NCBI GenBank assembly: GCA_937890765.1
Contig: CALADQ010000007.1
Coordinates: 62,001-126,000 of the forward strand
Direction: 5' to 3'
Source of the DNA: an uncultured Candidatus Neoarthromitus sp.
Lineage (GTDB): Bacteria; Bacillota; Clostridia; Clostridiales; Clostridiaceae
DNA length: 64,000 nucleotides
A model generated the notes under the pieces. The model was not told the origin of the DNA. It saw nothing but the letters and a program-made list of their open reading frames with translations, and did no database searches. Positions 43,047 through 52,790 of this stretch are shown in pieces (position 1 is the first letter of the stretch; every line of letters starts with the position of its first letter). Made by a program: the position numbers and the translations under genes.

Positions 43047-44384
43047 TTGAATAGGTTAAAGAAATTACATCCCGTTCAAATATTGGCACTTTTTTTTATA
43101 GTGGTAATATTGTTAGGGACTATGTTATTAACATTTCCGATTTCAAGTAGTTCTGGTGAGACTACTAATTATTTAGATGCTTTATTTACTGCAACTTCTG
43201 CGACTTCTGTTACTGGCCTTGTTATTTATGATACAGGAACTTATTGGAGTTCTTTTGGTAAAACAGTTATTCTTATACTTATTCAAATAGGTGGGCTTGG
43301 CATAATGTCATTTGCTACTTTTGGAGCCCTTAAATTTGGTAAGAAGATTTCATTGTCTACTAGTTTGCTTTTGAAAGAAGCGTTAAATTTTGAGGGATTT
43401 CAGGGTTTATCTTTGATAATGAAGTATGTTATAAGTTTCACAGTTATAGTTGAGTCTTTAGGTGCTTTCTTTTTGAGTTTTGTATTTATACCTGAATTTG
43501 GTTTTTCGCAAGGATTGTATATAAGTCTTTTTACTTCTATATCTGCATTTTGTAATGCTGGATTTGATATATTTGGAAATTTTGCGAGTCTTACAGGGTA
43601 TTTTGATAATTCTTATGTGTTGATAATTTGTATGATTTTGATAATTATAGGTGGTCTAGGATTTGGGGTTATTACTGAATTCATAACTTATCATCACACT
43701 AAAAGAATTTCTTTGACTACAAAAATTGTTTTAATAATTACTTCAATTTTGATAGCATTGGGGGCTGTTGTTTACTTTATTTTAGAAAGTGGCAATCCTC
43801 TTACTTTAGAAGGAATGAGTTTGTATGATAAAATAGTTAATAGTTTTTTTGCATCTGTTTCGCCTAGAACTGCAGGATTTAATTCAATAAATTTAAGTGA
43901 TATGAGAGCAGGTTCTATTTTTTTGACTTGCTTGCTTATGTTAATAGGAGGTTCTCCAGGCTCTACAGCTGGTGGAATAAAAACTACTACACTTGGTGTT
44001 ATATTGCTTTCTATATATGGTTACATAAGAAATCAAAAAGTTATAGTTATGAATAAGAAGATTCCGTCAAGAACTATAAATAAGGCTTTTATTGTTACAT
44101 TTGTATCTTTATTTTTTATGAGTACATTTGTAATTTTAATTTCTATGACACATCAAGATTTACAATTTAAATCTATAATATTTGAAGTTTTCTCTGCTTT
44201 TAATACTGTAGGGCTAAGTATAGGACTTACTTTAAAATTGACTGATCTAGGAAAATTTATTATCATATTTGCAATGTATTTTGGTAGAGTTGGTACTTTG
44301 ACTTTGTTATTTGCTTTTACGAACAAAGTTGATAATAATAAAAAATCTATAAAGTACCCTGAAGCTCGTATAACAGTTGGGTAA
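43047..44384 (+). CDS. ktrB: Potassium uptake protein, TrkH/KtrB family
   Basis: Membrane channel subunit for K+ uptake, about 445 residues, with the four P-loop repeats of the SKT family: ATSATSVTGLVIYDTG, SAFCNAGFDIFGNF, PRTAGFNSINLSD and SAFNTVGLSIGLT, plus the gating loop region PGSTAGGIKTTT. TTG 43047 gives MNRLKKLHPVQILALFF, the common opening, and GTGAGG lies six bases before it; an earlier GTG at 43035 overlaps that site. The regulatory subunit follows. Confidence 0.93.
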   Translation: MNRLKKLHPVQILALFFIVVILLGTMLLTFPISSSSGETTNYLDALFTATSATSVTGLVIYDTGTYWSSFGKTVILILIQIGGLGIMSFATFGALKFGKKISLSTSLLLKEALNFEGFQGLSLIMKYVISFTVIVESLGAFFLSFVFIPEFGFSQGLYISLFTSISAFCNAGFDIFGNFASLTGYFDNSYVLIICMILIIIGGLGFGVITEFITYHHTKRISLTTKIVLIITSILIALGAVVYFILESGNPLTLEGMSLYDKIVNSFFASVSPRTAGFNSINLSDMRAGSIFLTCLLMLIGGSPGSTAGGIKTTTLGVILLSIYGYIRNQKVIVMNKKIPSRTINKAFIVTFVSLFFMSTFVILISMTHQDLQFKSIIFEVFSAFNTVGLSIGLTLKLTDLGKFIIIFAMYFGRVGTLTLLFAFTNKVDNNKKSIKYPEARITVG

Positions 44385-44407
44385 ATTTTTATTAAGGAGA
44401 TGTTTTT

Positions 44408-45094
44408 TTGAAAGTAAAACAGTTTATAGTTATAGGAATGGGAAGATTTGGTTTTAGTGTTGCTGCTAGACTTTATAAAGCTGGTTATGATGTTTTGGCT
44501 ATAGATAGAGATATAGAAAAAATAGAAGAGATATCAAATGAAGTGACTCATGCTTTGGCACTTGATGCTACAGATGAAAAAGCTTTATCTAGTTTAAATA
44601 TAGGTGATTATGATACAGCTATTATTGCTATAGGTGGAAGTATACAGGAAAGTTTGCTTGTGACTTTGCTTGTTAAAGAAGCGGGTGTTAGTGAAATAAT
44701 TTGCAAAGGACAAGGAGAACTACATGAAAAACTTTTGAAGAAAATTGGAGCTAGTAGAGTTATACTTCCAGAAAAGGAAATGGGAATAAGACTTGCTAAT
44801 AATTTGAAATTCCAGAGTTTGTTTGATTATGTTGAGGTGTCTAAGGGTTCTTCGATTGCAGAGTTTACGGCTCCATGTGAGTGGGTAAATAAAACAATTG
44901 GTGATATAGATATAAGAGCTAAACATGATGTTACTTTAATAGGTATAAAGAAAAGTTGTAATGCTGAAATGGATGTTAGCATTAATGCTAGCACTGTAAT
45001 TAAAGCAAATGATTTATTAATACTTCTTGGTAAAGATGATAAATTGTCGAAGCTTCAGAGCAAATTTACTTTTTTGAAAAAAGAGGAAAGTTAA
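44408..45094 (+). CDS. ktrA: Potassium uptake regulatory protein, KtrA/TrkA family
   Basis: Cytoplasmic RCK ring subunit, 228 residues. It has an RCK_N Rossmann fold (VIGMGRFGFSVAARLYKAG, then VLAIDRD binding the adenine ribose) and an RCK_C domain (about 140-220). It gates KtrB in response to nucleotides. It begins at TTG 44408 and is followed after two bases by the RNA methyltransferase gene, so the three genes probably form one transcript. Confidence 0.95.
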   Translation: MKVKQFIVIGMGRFGFSVAARLYKAGYDVLAIDRDIEKIEEISNEVTHALALDATDEKALSSLNIGDYDTAIIAIGGSIQESLLVTLLVKEAGVSEIICKGQGELHEKLLKKIGASRVILPEKEMGIRLANNLKFQSLFDYVEVSKGSSIAEFTAPCEWVNKTIGDIDIRAKHDVTLIGIKKSCNAEMDVSINASTVIKANDLLILLGKDDKLSKLQSKFTFLKKEES

Positions 45095-45096
45095 AA

Positions 45097-45879
45097 TTGA
45101 ATTACATAAGTAGTGTGGACAATAAAATTTTTAAAGAAGTTTGTAGTTTGAAAAGCAAACGGTATAGATATTTAAACAAATGTCATTTGATAGAAGGAAT
45201 TAGATTTGTTCAAGAGGCTTTATTGTGTGACGGAATTTTAAATTATATAGTTATTGATGAAAGCAAAAAGGATTTTTTGTTTGATAAATTGAATTTGAGT
45301 GATTTAGGAATTAAAGTTTATATTTTTTCTGATGTATTATTTTCAAAGATTAAGCAGACAGAAAACACTCAAGGGATTATTGCGAATGTTAACATGGCTC
45401 TTGAGTGTAAAAATTTTAAATTTAATGATGGAATATATTTTTTGATTGATAGAATCCAAGACCCTGGAAATTTAGGAACGATAATTAGAACGGCTGTTGC
45501 GGTAAATGCTTTAGGTGTGATTATAGTTAAAGGAACTGTTGACATTTATAATGATAAAGTTTTAAGGTCTACGATGGGTTCGATTTTTAAAATTGATATT
45601 TATTTCATTGAAAATTATTTTGTGTTAGATGAATTTTTACATAATGGATTTAAATTTGTTATAGCTGATTCTTGTGGTGAAAAAATTTATTACAATGAAA
45701 ATTTAATTGGAAAAATAATTTTGGCTGTTGGAAATGAGGGTAATGGTTTGAGTGATGAAATTAAAAATTTTCCTCATTTAAGCGTTGTAATTCCTATGTG
45801 TAACAATTTGGAATCTTTGAATGTTGCTCAGGCTTTAAGTGTTATTGCGTTTGAGTATGTTAGACAAAATGATATATAA
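45097..45879 (+). CDS. TrmH/SpoU-family RNA 2'-O-methyltransferase
   Basis: A 260-residue SPOUT methyltransferase. It has an N-terminal substrate-binding part (KCHLIEGIRFVQEAL) and the knot with the three SpoU motifs: QDPGNLGTIIRTA, GNEGNGLSDEI and NLESLNVAQALSV. Relatives methylate 23S rRNA or tRNA ribose; the exact site cannot be read from the sequence. This gene commonly precedes pheST in Clostridia. Confidence 0.93.
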   Translation: MNYISSVDNKIFKEVCSLKSKRYRYLNKCHLIEGIRFVQEALLCDGILNYIVIDESKKDFLFDKLNLSDLGIKVYIFSDVLFSKIKQTENTQGIIANVNMALECKNFKFNDGIYFLIDRIQDPGNLGTIIRTAVAVNALGVIIVKGTVDIYNDKVLRSTMGSIFKIDIYFIENYFVLDEFLHNGFKFVIADSCGEKIYYNENLIGKIILAVGNEGNGLSDEIKNFPHLSVVIPMCNNLESLNVAQALSVIAFEYVRQNDI

Positions 45880-45899
45880 AATAATTTTTTTGAAAATAT

Positions 45900-45930
45900 A
45901 TTCCTTGATTTTTAAGTTAAGGAATTTTTT
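45900..45930 (+). terminator. Terminator directly upstream of pheS
   Basis: ATTCCTT / AAGGAAT stem (45900-45906 / 45919-45925) and TTTTTT, only nine bases before the pheS ribosome site. It may end the ktrB-ktrA-methyltransferase transcript or act as an attenuator. Confidence 0.6.
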
Positions 45931-45952
45931 GATTTTTTGGAGGGATAATTAC

Positions 45953-46972
45953 ATGCAAGAAAAATTAAATCAATTGTTTAATTTTGTTACGGAAAAATTG
46001 GATAATGTTAAAACACGAAGTGAATTTGAAGAATTAAGAGTTAAGTATTTAGGTAAGAAAAGTGAATTAAATCAAATTTTAAAAGGATTGAAGGATTTAT
46101 CTTTTGAAGAAAAAATTAGAGTAGGAAAAGTTGTAAACGAAATTAAATCTAAAATGGAAAAATATTTTTCTAACACGATGGAAAAAATTAATCGTATTGA
46201 AATGGAAAAAACTCTTAAAGAAGAAATTATTGATATAACTTTGCCTGGGAAGAAAATAAAATTAGGCCATAAAAATCCTATACAATTGGTTCTTGAAGAG
46301 ATTCAAGAAATATTTTTGAATATGGGTTTTACGATTGAGGAGGGGCCAGATATTGAAAGTGAGTATTACAATTTTGAAGCTTTAAATATATACAAAAATC
46401 ATCCAGCTAGAAGCGAGCAAGATACTTTTTACATAGATGATTCTCATGTTCTCAGAACACATACTTCAACTGTTCAAATTAGAACAATGGAAAATAGAAA
46501 GCCACCAATTAAAATTATTTCTCCAGGAAAAGTTTATAGAGCTGATGAGTTGGATGCGACGCATTCGCCTATTTTTTATCAAATGGAAGGGCTTGTTATA
46601 GATAGAAATATAAATATGTCTCATCTTAAAGGCACGCTTGAAAAATTTGTTAAAGCAATGTTTGGTGATAACATGAAAACAAAATTTAGAGCTCATCATT
46701 TTCCTTTTACGGAACCTTCTGCTGAGATGGATGCAACTTGTTTTGTTTGTCAAGGAAAAGGTTGTTCTGTTTGTAAGGGAAGTGGTTACATTGAAATTTT
46801 AGGTTGTGGAATGGTTCATCCTGATGTTTTAAAAAGATGTGGAATAAATTCTAAAGTTTTCAAAGGATTTGCTTTTGGATTTGGAATTGATAGAATGGTG
46901 ATGCTTAAATATGGAATAGAAGATATTAGGCTTTTGTATGAAAGTGATTTAAGATTTTTATCTCAATTTTAA
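45953..46972 (+). CDS. pheS: Phenylalanyl-tRNA synthetase alpha subunit
   Basis: The catalytic class II subunit of the alpha2-beta2 PheRS, 339 residues. It has the N-terminal coiled coil (1-85) and the catalytic core with motif 2 region APGKVYRADELDATHSP and GCGMVHPDVL, FGFGIDRMVMLKYG (motif 3). Like several clostridial enzymes it has a CxxC pair loop (CFVCQGKGCSVCKGSGY). ATG 45953 follows GGAGGG. No T-box leader is present. Confidence 0.97.
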   Translation: MQEKLNQLFNFVTEKLDNVKTRSEFEELRVKYLGKKSELNQILKGLKDLSFEEKIRVGKVVNEIKSKMEKYFSNTMEKINRIEMEKTLKEEIIDITLPGKKIKLGHKNPIQLVLEEIQEIFLNMGFTIEEGPDIESEYYNFEALNIYKNHPARSEQDTFYIDDSHVLRTHTSTVQIRTMENRKPPIKIISPGKVYRADELDATHSPIFYQMEGLVIDRNINMSHLKGTLEKFVKAMFGDNMKTKFRAHHFPFTEPSAEMDATCFVCQGKGCSVCKGSGYIEILGCGMVHPDVLKRCGINSKVFKGFAFGFGIDRMVMLKYGIEDIRLLYESDLRFLSQF

Positions 46973-46994
46973 ATTTTGGAAGGGGATATGGTTT

Positions 46995-49358
46995 ATGAAA
47001 GTTTCTTTTGAGTGGCTACAAAGTTATTTTGAAAAAAATTTAGATTTAAAAGATGTTTGTGAAAAATTAACCATAAGTGGAACAAAAGTTGAAAATGTTG
47101 AAAGCAATAAAGTTGATGTGAAAAATGTTGTTACTGGGCTCATTGAAAAAATTACTCAACATCCTGACGCAGAAAAATTAGTTGTGTGCAGTGTTAATAT
47201 AGGAAAAGAAAATGTTCAAATAGTAACTGCAGCTAAAAATATGAAAGAGGGAGATATTGTTCCTGTTGCATTGCATGGTGCGATTTTACATAATGGTTTA
47301 AAAATAAAAAAAGGAAAGCTTCGTGGCATTGAATCTCAAGGGATGTTTTGTTCTGAAGAAGAATTAGGATTGGCGGAACATTCAGATGGATTAATGATAC
47401 TTGATGCAACGACTCCAGTAGGTGTTAATGTTATTGATGTTTTAGATTCAGGAAGTGATGTTATTGAATTTGAAATAACTTCTAATCGTCCAGATTGTTT
47501 AGGAGTTTTGGGAATAGCGAGAGAAGTAAAATCAATTTATGATTTTGAAATGAAGAAGTTGGATACAAATTTTAAAGTTAGCTCGCTAAAAAATATAAAT
47601 AACATGTTGAAAGTTAATCTTGAAAATAAAAATTGCAGACGATATTCGGCTAGGATTATTGATAATGTAAAAATTTGCGAATCGCCAAAATTTATACAAG
47701 ATAGATTGATTGCGTCTGGAATAAGACCGTTAAATAATATTGTGGATTTAACAAACTATGTGATGCTTGAGCTTGGGCAACCAATGCATGTTTTTGATTA
47801 TAATTGTGTTCTTGATGGAAAAATAAATGTTTCTAATGGAAATGATGGAGAAAAATTTACGACAATAGATGGAGTAGATAGAGATTTAGATAATTCGATG
47901 ATTTGTATAAAAGACGATGAAAAAGTTTTAGCTTTAGCGGGTGTAATGGGTGGAGAAAATTCTAAAGTTAGTGTAAAATCGAGAACTATTATTTTGGAAA
48001 GTGCAAATTTTAAATTTGATTCTATAAGATCCACTTCAAGAAAATTGGGATTGCGTTCTGAAAGTTCTCTAAGATTTGAAAAAGGAATCGATGATAATTT
48101 GACGATTAAAGCTTTAGATAGATTTTGCAATTTGGTGAATGAATTTTCTTATGGAGATGTTGTTGAGGGGACGATAGATTTAATTAATGAATCGTACGAG
48201 CCTGTTAAGATTTTGGTTCATTGCGATTACATAAATAAATTTTTGAACACAAACATTTCTGAAAGTGACATGATAAAGATTTTTGAAAATTTAGATATGA
48301 AAGTTAATAAAATTGGTGAGCTTTTAGAAATTGTTGTTCCAACTTTTAGGAGAGATGTTTTTTTAGAAGAAGATTTAGTTGAAGAAATAGGAAGAATTTA
48401 TGGATACGATAAAATTCCTTCTTCAGAATTGCCATGTGTTTCTACAGAATTGGGAAAAACCAAAAAACAAAAATTCATTGACAAAATTTTGGATACGATG
48501 ATTTCATTAGGATTTAGTCAATCTATAAGTTATTCTTTTTACAGTTCGAAAGTTTTCGATAAATTAAATTTAAAAAATGAAAGTGAAGAACGAAATGCTA
48601 TAAATATAAAAAATCCTTTAGGTGAAGATTATAGTATTATGAGAACAACTTTAGTTCCTTCAATGTTAGATTCTTTAACAAGAAATTATTCTTATTCAAA
48701 TAGTGAAGCTTTGATTTTTGAAATAGGAAAAACTTATATCAAAGAAAGTGAAGATGTTATTAAGGAAAATAATATTTTGACTTTGGGAATGTACGGAAAA
48801 GATTTTGATTATTTTTCGATGAAGGGAATTATAGAATCGGTTTTTGAAGTTCTCGGAATAAATTTTATGTTAGAGAGAGAAACAAAAAGCTTTTATCATC
48901 CAGGAAAATCTGCTAGAATTATATTAGGTAAAAGTAGTTTAGGAAGATTTGGTTCAATTCATCCTCAAGTTCTTAAAAATTATGGTATAGATATTGAACT
49001 TTTTATTGGCGAACTCAATTTAGATAAAATTTTTGAATTTTACAAGTGTAATAAAAAATATAAAGAAGTTCCTAAATATCCTAGCGTTAGTTTCGATTTG
49101 AGTTTAGTTATTGATGAAAATATTTTATCTCAAGATATTGAAAAAATAATTAAATCAAATTCGGGCAACATACTTGAAAGACTTCAAATTTTTGATGTGT
49201 ATAAAGGTCCGCAAATACCTGAGAACAAAAAAAGTATTTCGTATAACATAATTTTTAGGGACAAATCAAAGACGCTAAAAGATTCAGATGTTAACGGCGT
49301 TATACAAAAAATACTTGAAGCTCTTAAAAATAAATTAGGAGTAGAGATTAGGCAATAA
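46995..49358 (+). CDS. pheT: Phenylalanyl-tRNA synthetase beta subunit
   Basis: The 787 residues carry the full domain set: N-terminal OB-fold EMAP-like tRNA-binding region (about 40-150), B3/B4 editing domain (about 210-390; MVLELGQPMHVFDYN-like segment), B5 domain, and the C-terminal ferredoxin-like anticodon-binding domain (about 695-787, YPSVSFDLSLVID). It forms the heterotetramer with PheS, which is encoded 22 bases upstream. Confidence 0.97.
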   Translation: MKVSFEWLQSYFEKNLDLKDVCEKLTISGTKVENVESNKVDVKNVVTGLIEKITQHPDAEKLVVCSVNIGKENVQIVTAAKNMKEGDIVPVALHGAILHNGLKIKKGKLRGIESQGMFCSEEELGLAEHSDGLMILDATTPVGVNVIDVLDSGSDVIEFEITSNRPDCLGVLGIAREVKSIYDFEMKKLDTNFKVSSLKNINNMLKVNLENKNCRRYSARIIDNVKICESPKFIQDRLIASGIRPLNNIVDLTNYVMLELGQPMHVFDYNCVLDGKINVSNGNDGEKFTTIDGVDRDLDNSMICIKDDEKVLALAGVMGGENSKVSVKSRTIILESANFKFDSIRSTSRKLGLRSESSLRFEKGIDDNLTIKALDRFCNLVNEFSYGDVVEGTIDLINESYEPVKILVHCDYINKFLNTNISESDMIKIFENLDMKVNKIGELLEIVVPTFRRDVFLEEDLVEEIGRIYGYDKIPSSELPCVSTELGKTKKQKFIDKILDTMISLGFSQSISYSFYSSKVFDKLNLKNESEERNAINIKNPLGEDYSIMRTTLVPSMLDSLTRNYSYSNSEALIFEIGKTYIKESEDVIKENNILTLGMYGKDFDYFSMKGIIESVFEVLGINFMLERETKSFYHPGKSARIILGKSSLGRFGSIHPQVLKNYGIDIELFIGELNLDKIFEFYKCNKKYKEVPKYPSVSFDLSLVIDENILSQDIEKIIKSNSGNILERLQIFDVYKGPQIPENKKSISYNIIFRDKSKTLKDSDVNGVIQKILEALKNKLGVEIRQ

Positions 49359-49374
49359 GAAAGGAGATATTGAA

Positions 49375-50409
49375 ATGAAATTATTATTATTTGATGCTAA
49401 ACAATATGACAAGGACTATTTTGAAAAATACTCAAAAGGTACTGGCATAAAAATTGATTATGTTGAGGAGAAACTTACTCCTGAAACTTCCAACATGGCT
49501 GAAGGTTATGATGGAGTTTGTATTTTTGTTAATGACATTGCTAGTAAAGAAGTTATTGATGACCTTTGTAAGTTTGGTGTTAAGATTATAGTTTTAAGAT
49601 GTGCAGGATATAATGGAGTTGATATTGAATATGCAAAAGGAAAAATAACAGTTGTTAGAGTTCCGGCTTATTCACCAAACTCAATTGCAGAAATTGCTAC
49701 TGGCATGTTGATTTGCATAACTCGTAAAATTCCACAAGCAATAAACAAAACGAAGAAATATAATTTTTCTTTAGAAGGTTTAGTTGGATTCGATTTAGTG
49801 AATAGGACTGCTGGCATAATTGGAACAGGGAGAATTGCACAAAAGTTTATAAAAATTCTAATCGGAATTGGAATGAAAGTCATAGCTTATGATTTGTATC
49901 CTAATCATGACGTAGCAAAAGAATTGGGATTTAAATATGTAGACTTAGAAACTATTTATAGAGATAGTGATGTTATTTCTCTTCACTCTCCTTTGACAAA
50001 TGAAAATATGCATATGATAAATGATGATTCAATATCTAAAATGAAAGATAATGTTGTTATAGTAAATACAGCAAGAGGAGCACTTATTGATACCGATTCT
50101 CTAATTAGAGGTTTGAAATCTGGAAAAATTTTAGGAGCTGCACTTGATGTTTATGAAAATGAAAAAGATTATTTCTTCAACGATTGTTCTAAAGATGGAA
50201 TTGATGACGAAGTTTTAAGAGAACTTTTGTCTTTTGATAATGTGTTGTTATTTTCACATCAAGCGTATTTAACTGAAGAGGCTTTAACAAGTATTGCAAC
50301 AGTGTCATTGAGTAATATTAAAAACTTTTTAAATGGAGAGTTTTTAGCGAATGAAGTTTTCTATGATGAAGAAAAAGGTAAGATTGTAGATTTTAGAGTT
50401 AAAAATTAA
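49375..50409 (+). CDS. ldhA: D-lactate dehydrogenase / D-2-hydroxyacid dehydrogenase
   Basis: Reduces pyruvate to D-lactate with NADH, a fermentation sink. The 344 residues carry a Rossmann signature GIIGTGRIAQKFI with Asp-type NAD selectivity (YDLYPN). The catalytic residues are Arg (NTARGALID), Glu (DVYENEKDYFF) and His (FSHQAYLTEEA). The opening LLLFDAKQYDKDYF and LRCAGYNGVDIEYA are typical of the D-LDH branch. It is 16 bases after pheT with its own ribosome site AAAGGAG and ends at a terminator. Confidence 0.92.
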   Translation: MKLLLFDAKQYDKDYFEKYSKGTGIKIDYVEEKLTPETSNMAEGYDGVCIFVNDIASKEVIDDLCKFGVKIIVLRCAGYNGVDIEYAKGKITVVRVPAYSPNSIAEIATGMLICITRKIPQAINKTKKYNFSLEGLVGFDLVNRTAGIIGTGRIAQKFIKILIGIGMKVIAYDLYPNHDVAKELGFKYVDLETIYRDSDVISLHSPLTNENMHMINDDSISKMKDNVVIVNTARGALIDTDSLIRGLKSGKILGAALDVYENEKDYFFNDCSKDGIDDEVLRELLSFDNVLLFSHQAYLTEEALTSIATVSLSNIKNFLNGEFLANEVFYDEEKGKIVDFRVKN

Positions 50410-50415
50410 ATTTGG

Positions 50416-50446
50416 AAGGGCGAATTTTGAATTCGCTCTTTTTGTT
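50416..50446 (+). terminator. Terminator after ldhA
   Basis: AAGGGCGAAT / ATTCGCTCTT stem (50416-50425 / 50431-50440), then TTTTTG. Confidence 0.8.
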
Positions 50447-50614
50447 TTTTGGATTTATATTTTAAATGAAATGACCTTGAAAAAAATTTTTAATCTACAT
50501 TATAATATTTAATTGAAAAGGTTATTTAAATGAATTTTTTTGAATTATACATTTTCACAATAACATATGAATTGTGATATATTAATTTATAAAGATTACA
50601 AGGAGCAATTTATA

Positions 50615-51346
50615 ATGCGTATATTTAGAAAATTTAATAAATTATTTTGTGGTATTTCATTGCTTTTGATTTTACAAATATTTTTTGCAATTAGTATTAA
50701 TATGAGAGCAAATTCTATAACAAGTAAAGCTGTCTCGAATAGATATTTTGAAGATAAATTTGAGATAAGTATTCCAGCGCTTCCGACATTTTATGATAAT
50801 GTTTTTATAAATTTAGATGATGTTAGAGTTGATATAAAAAATGGAGTTTTGATAATAAAAGATTTGGCACCCGACCAAGTTTATAATGATGTAAAAGTAA
50901 CTTTCACTGACAATGTTGGACGAAAATATGAGTTAGAATTTGATAACGTCATAACTTCGCTTCCTGTTAAATCTGAAAATAAATTTGTTTATGACGTTTA
51001 TGAAAATGGTTTAGGAAGAAAACCAGACCATAATGGATTTAAATTTTGGCATGGCAGACTTAAAAATTTAGAAATTACAGCTTCCGAGTTTGTTAACGAA
51101 ATAATTTCATCAAATGAATTTAATTCAATTTATAAAGATATTGATGAAAAAATTAACGCTCTTTATAAAACAATTGTTGGAAGAGAGCCAGATGAAGAAG
51201 GATTTTTATATTGGGTATCTGAATTTAATTTTATAATTGATGAAGAAGATTTAAGTTTTGGACAAGCTATAAACCGATTGAGCAATAGAATGATTTCAGA
51301 AGGTGAATTCAAAAATTTAGTTAATGAAGCTGGATTTTTGATTTAG
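50615..51346 (+). CDS. Secreted DUF4214-domain protein
   Basis: The 243 residues begin with a signal peptide (1-31, GISLLLILQIFFAIS). A short Ig-like domain follows (about 45-120, ending DLAPDQVYNDVKVTFTD). The C-terminal 120 residues are a DUF4214 module with its two diagnostic half-repeats: YENGLGRKPDHNGFKFW and YKTIVGREPDEEGFLYW, each ending near SSNEFNS or SEGEFKN. DUF4214 occurs at the ends of many extracellular proteins, and its function is not settled. ATG 50615 follows AAGGAG. It is a single gene with its own terminator. Confidence 0.85.
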   Translation: MRIFRKFNKLFCGISLLLILQIFFAISINMRANSITSKAVSNRYFEDKFEISIPALPTFYDNVFINLDDVRVDIKNGVLIIKDLAPDQVYNDVKVTFTDNVGRKYELEFDNVITSLPVKSENKFVYDVYENGLGRKPDHNGFKFWHGRLKNLEITASEFVNEIISSNEFNSIYKDIDEKINALYKTIVGREPDEEGFLYWVSEFNFIIDEEDLSFGQAINRLSNRMISEGEFKNLVNEAGFLI

Positions 51347-51356
51347 ATAAAAAACA

Positions 51357-51388
51357 AAATACTTCTAGGATTTCCTAGAAGTATTTTT
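51357..51388 (+). terminator. Bidirectional terminator between convergent genes
   Basis: ATACTTCTAGGA / TCCTAGAAGTAT stem with a two-base tip and T runs on both sides. Confidence 0.8.
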
Positions 51389-51394
51389 CATTTT

Positions 51395-52486
51395 TTAAAA
51401 TAATTTTATTGAAAATTCATCGCTTTCATTTCCAAATAAATCTTGAACTTTGATTGTTAAGTCAATCGAATCTTTGAATTCTATGATTGAATTTTTGTTG
51501 AGATTTGCAAATTCGCCATTATCAATTTTGTACAAAATATTTTTTATAGTATCGTGATTTTTTAAATTTAAATTAACTTGAATTATAGAATCGTTAACAG
51601 AAATTGTGGGAGTTGAAGGTTTATTTAGCAAATCAGATAAAGCACTTATTAAAAAGTTAGCGCATTTTGTTAAATCTCCAACGTTTGTTTCAGAAATAAT
51701 TTTTATAAACCCAATGTTGTTCAAACTCAAATTTTTAAAATTATCTTTATTTGTAATCTCAGATAAATTTACAAAATTAAGAGCGTTAAATTTCACAAAC
51801 TCGTCTAAAAATTTTGAAATTTCATTTTCATAAGAAAGATTCAAAACATTCACTTTATTCAATGTGTTTTCAAATTGCAAATCGATTATTCCCAACAAAT
51901 TTAAATCCAATAAATCATTTATGTTTGAGTCTACAGAGTTAACAACATTCAATGAATTGTTTATGAACAAGATTGATAAATCAAATTGCTTATCAAAATT
52001 TTCAAACAATCTCAAAATCTCAAATACCATTGAAATATTTTTAGAGTTAAATTCATTTGTGGAAGTAAAGTAACTTGTGGTTAATAAAAGAGTTTTAGTA
52101 TCTGAAGTTCTAAACTCGGAGCGTTTAGTGAACAATAAATTTTTGTCTTTTTGAGATTGACTTTCGTTGTACAAAATATTTTCATTGAATCCAATGTTGT
52201 CTAACGTATAAATAATTTTTTCATTTAATGATTCTATGAATTCTTCATTTGACTTTGAGTCATCAAATATTTTTTGAAGTTCGGACGATTGAGAATTTAT
52301 ATTTGAAATCTCGAAAGTTGAATTGTTAATCGTCAAATTCTGACTATCTTTTTCAATTTCCACGTTAACTTTGAAAGTTTTTGTTAATGATATGTTTGAG
52401 TAATAGTTATTTGATAAAGTAAGTTGTGAGCATGATGTAAATGAAAATAATATTAAAAACGTAAACAAGAAAAGTTTTAATTTCAT
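51395..52486 (-). CDS. Unknown lipoprotein with C-terminal Ig-like domain
   Basis: About 363 residues. The lipoprotein signal MKLKLFLFTFLILFSFTSC (Cys at 19) is clear. The mature protein is rich in Asn, Ser, Leu and Ile, and the last 80 residues (TISVNDSIIQVNLNL, IDLTIKVQDLFGNESD) have the pattern of a bacterial Ig-like domain. I do not recognise the central region. The start ATG is 52486, after GAGGATTTTCG; a longer start at 52534 would overlap the upstream gene. It forms a two-gene unit with 52515-52790. Confidence 0.7.
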   Translation of the reverse strand: MKLKLFLFTFLILFSFTSCSQLTLSNNYYSNISLTKTFKVNVEIEKDSQNLTINNSTFEISNINSQSSELQKIFDDSKSNEEFIESLNEKIIYTLDNIGFNENILYNESQSQKDKNLLFTKRSEFRTSDTKTLLLTTSYFTSTNEFNSKNISMVFEILRLFENFDKQFDLSILFINNSLNVVNSVDSNINDLLDLNLLGIIDLQFENTLNKVNVLNLSYENEISKFLDEFVKFNALNFVNLSEITNKDNFKNLSLNNIGFIKIISETNVGDLTKCANFLISALSDLLNKPSTPTISVNDSIIQVNLNLKNHDTIKNILYKIDNGEFANLNKNSIIEFKDSIDLTIKVQDLFGNESDEFSIKLF

Positions 52487-52514
52487 CGAAAATCCTCGCG
52501 CATAAATTATAATT

Positions 52515-52790
52515 TTAAATTTGTGTGTCATCATCAGAAATATTTTTCAAATAATCTAATTTTTCATCTATAGAATCTAGAAGCGTGTCTTTATTTTGAT
52601 TTAAATTTTTTGTTGAAATATTATTAATGTCAAGAATTTTTCTAATTTCCATCAATTCATCATCAATCTTTTTCAAATCTATTTCGTTGATATTTTTATT
52701 AAAATTTTCCATAAACTTATTTATATTTGTTATCTTAGGATAAATTTTATTTATAGCCGAACTTAAATCTACGATGCAACGTATATCCAT
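52515..52790 (-). CDS. Small unknown helical protein
   Basis: The 91 residues are mostly helical, with heptad-like runs (KFMENFNKNINEI, DELMEIRKIL, DSIDEKLDYLKNI) and an acidic tail (DDDTQI). There is no signal peptide. In length and helicity it resembles a WXG100 protein, but there is no WxG turn. The upstream minus-strand site GAAAGGAT supports an ATG start. It precedes the lipoprotein gene by 28 bases. Confidence 0.55.
   Translation of the reverse strand: MDIRCIVDLSSAINKIYPKITNINKFMENFNKNINEIDLKKIDDELMEIRKILDINNISTKNLNQNKDTLLDSIDEKLDYLKNISDDDTQI

Noticed and set aside
45880..45952. T-box leader for pheST
   Set aside because: The space is only 73 bases and no GGTGG/ACCGCG-type element is present.
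52515..52790. WXG100/EsxA substrate of the type VII genes
   Set aside because: Size and helicity fit, but the WxG turn is absent and it lies 20 kb away with a lipoprotein gene.
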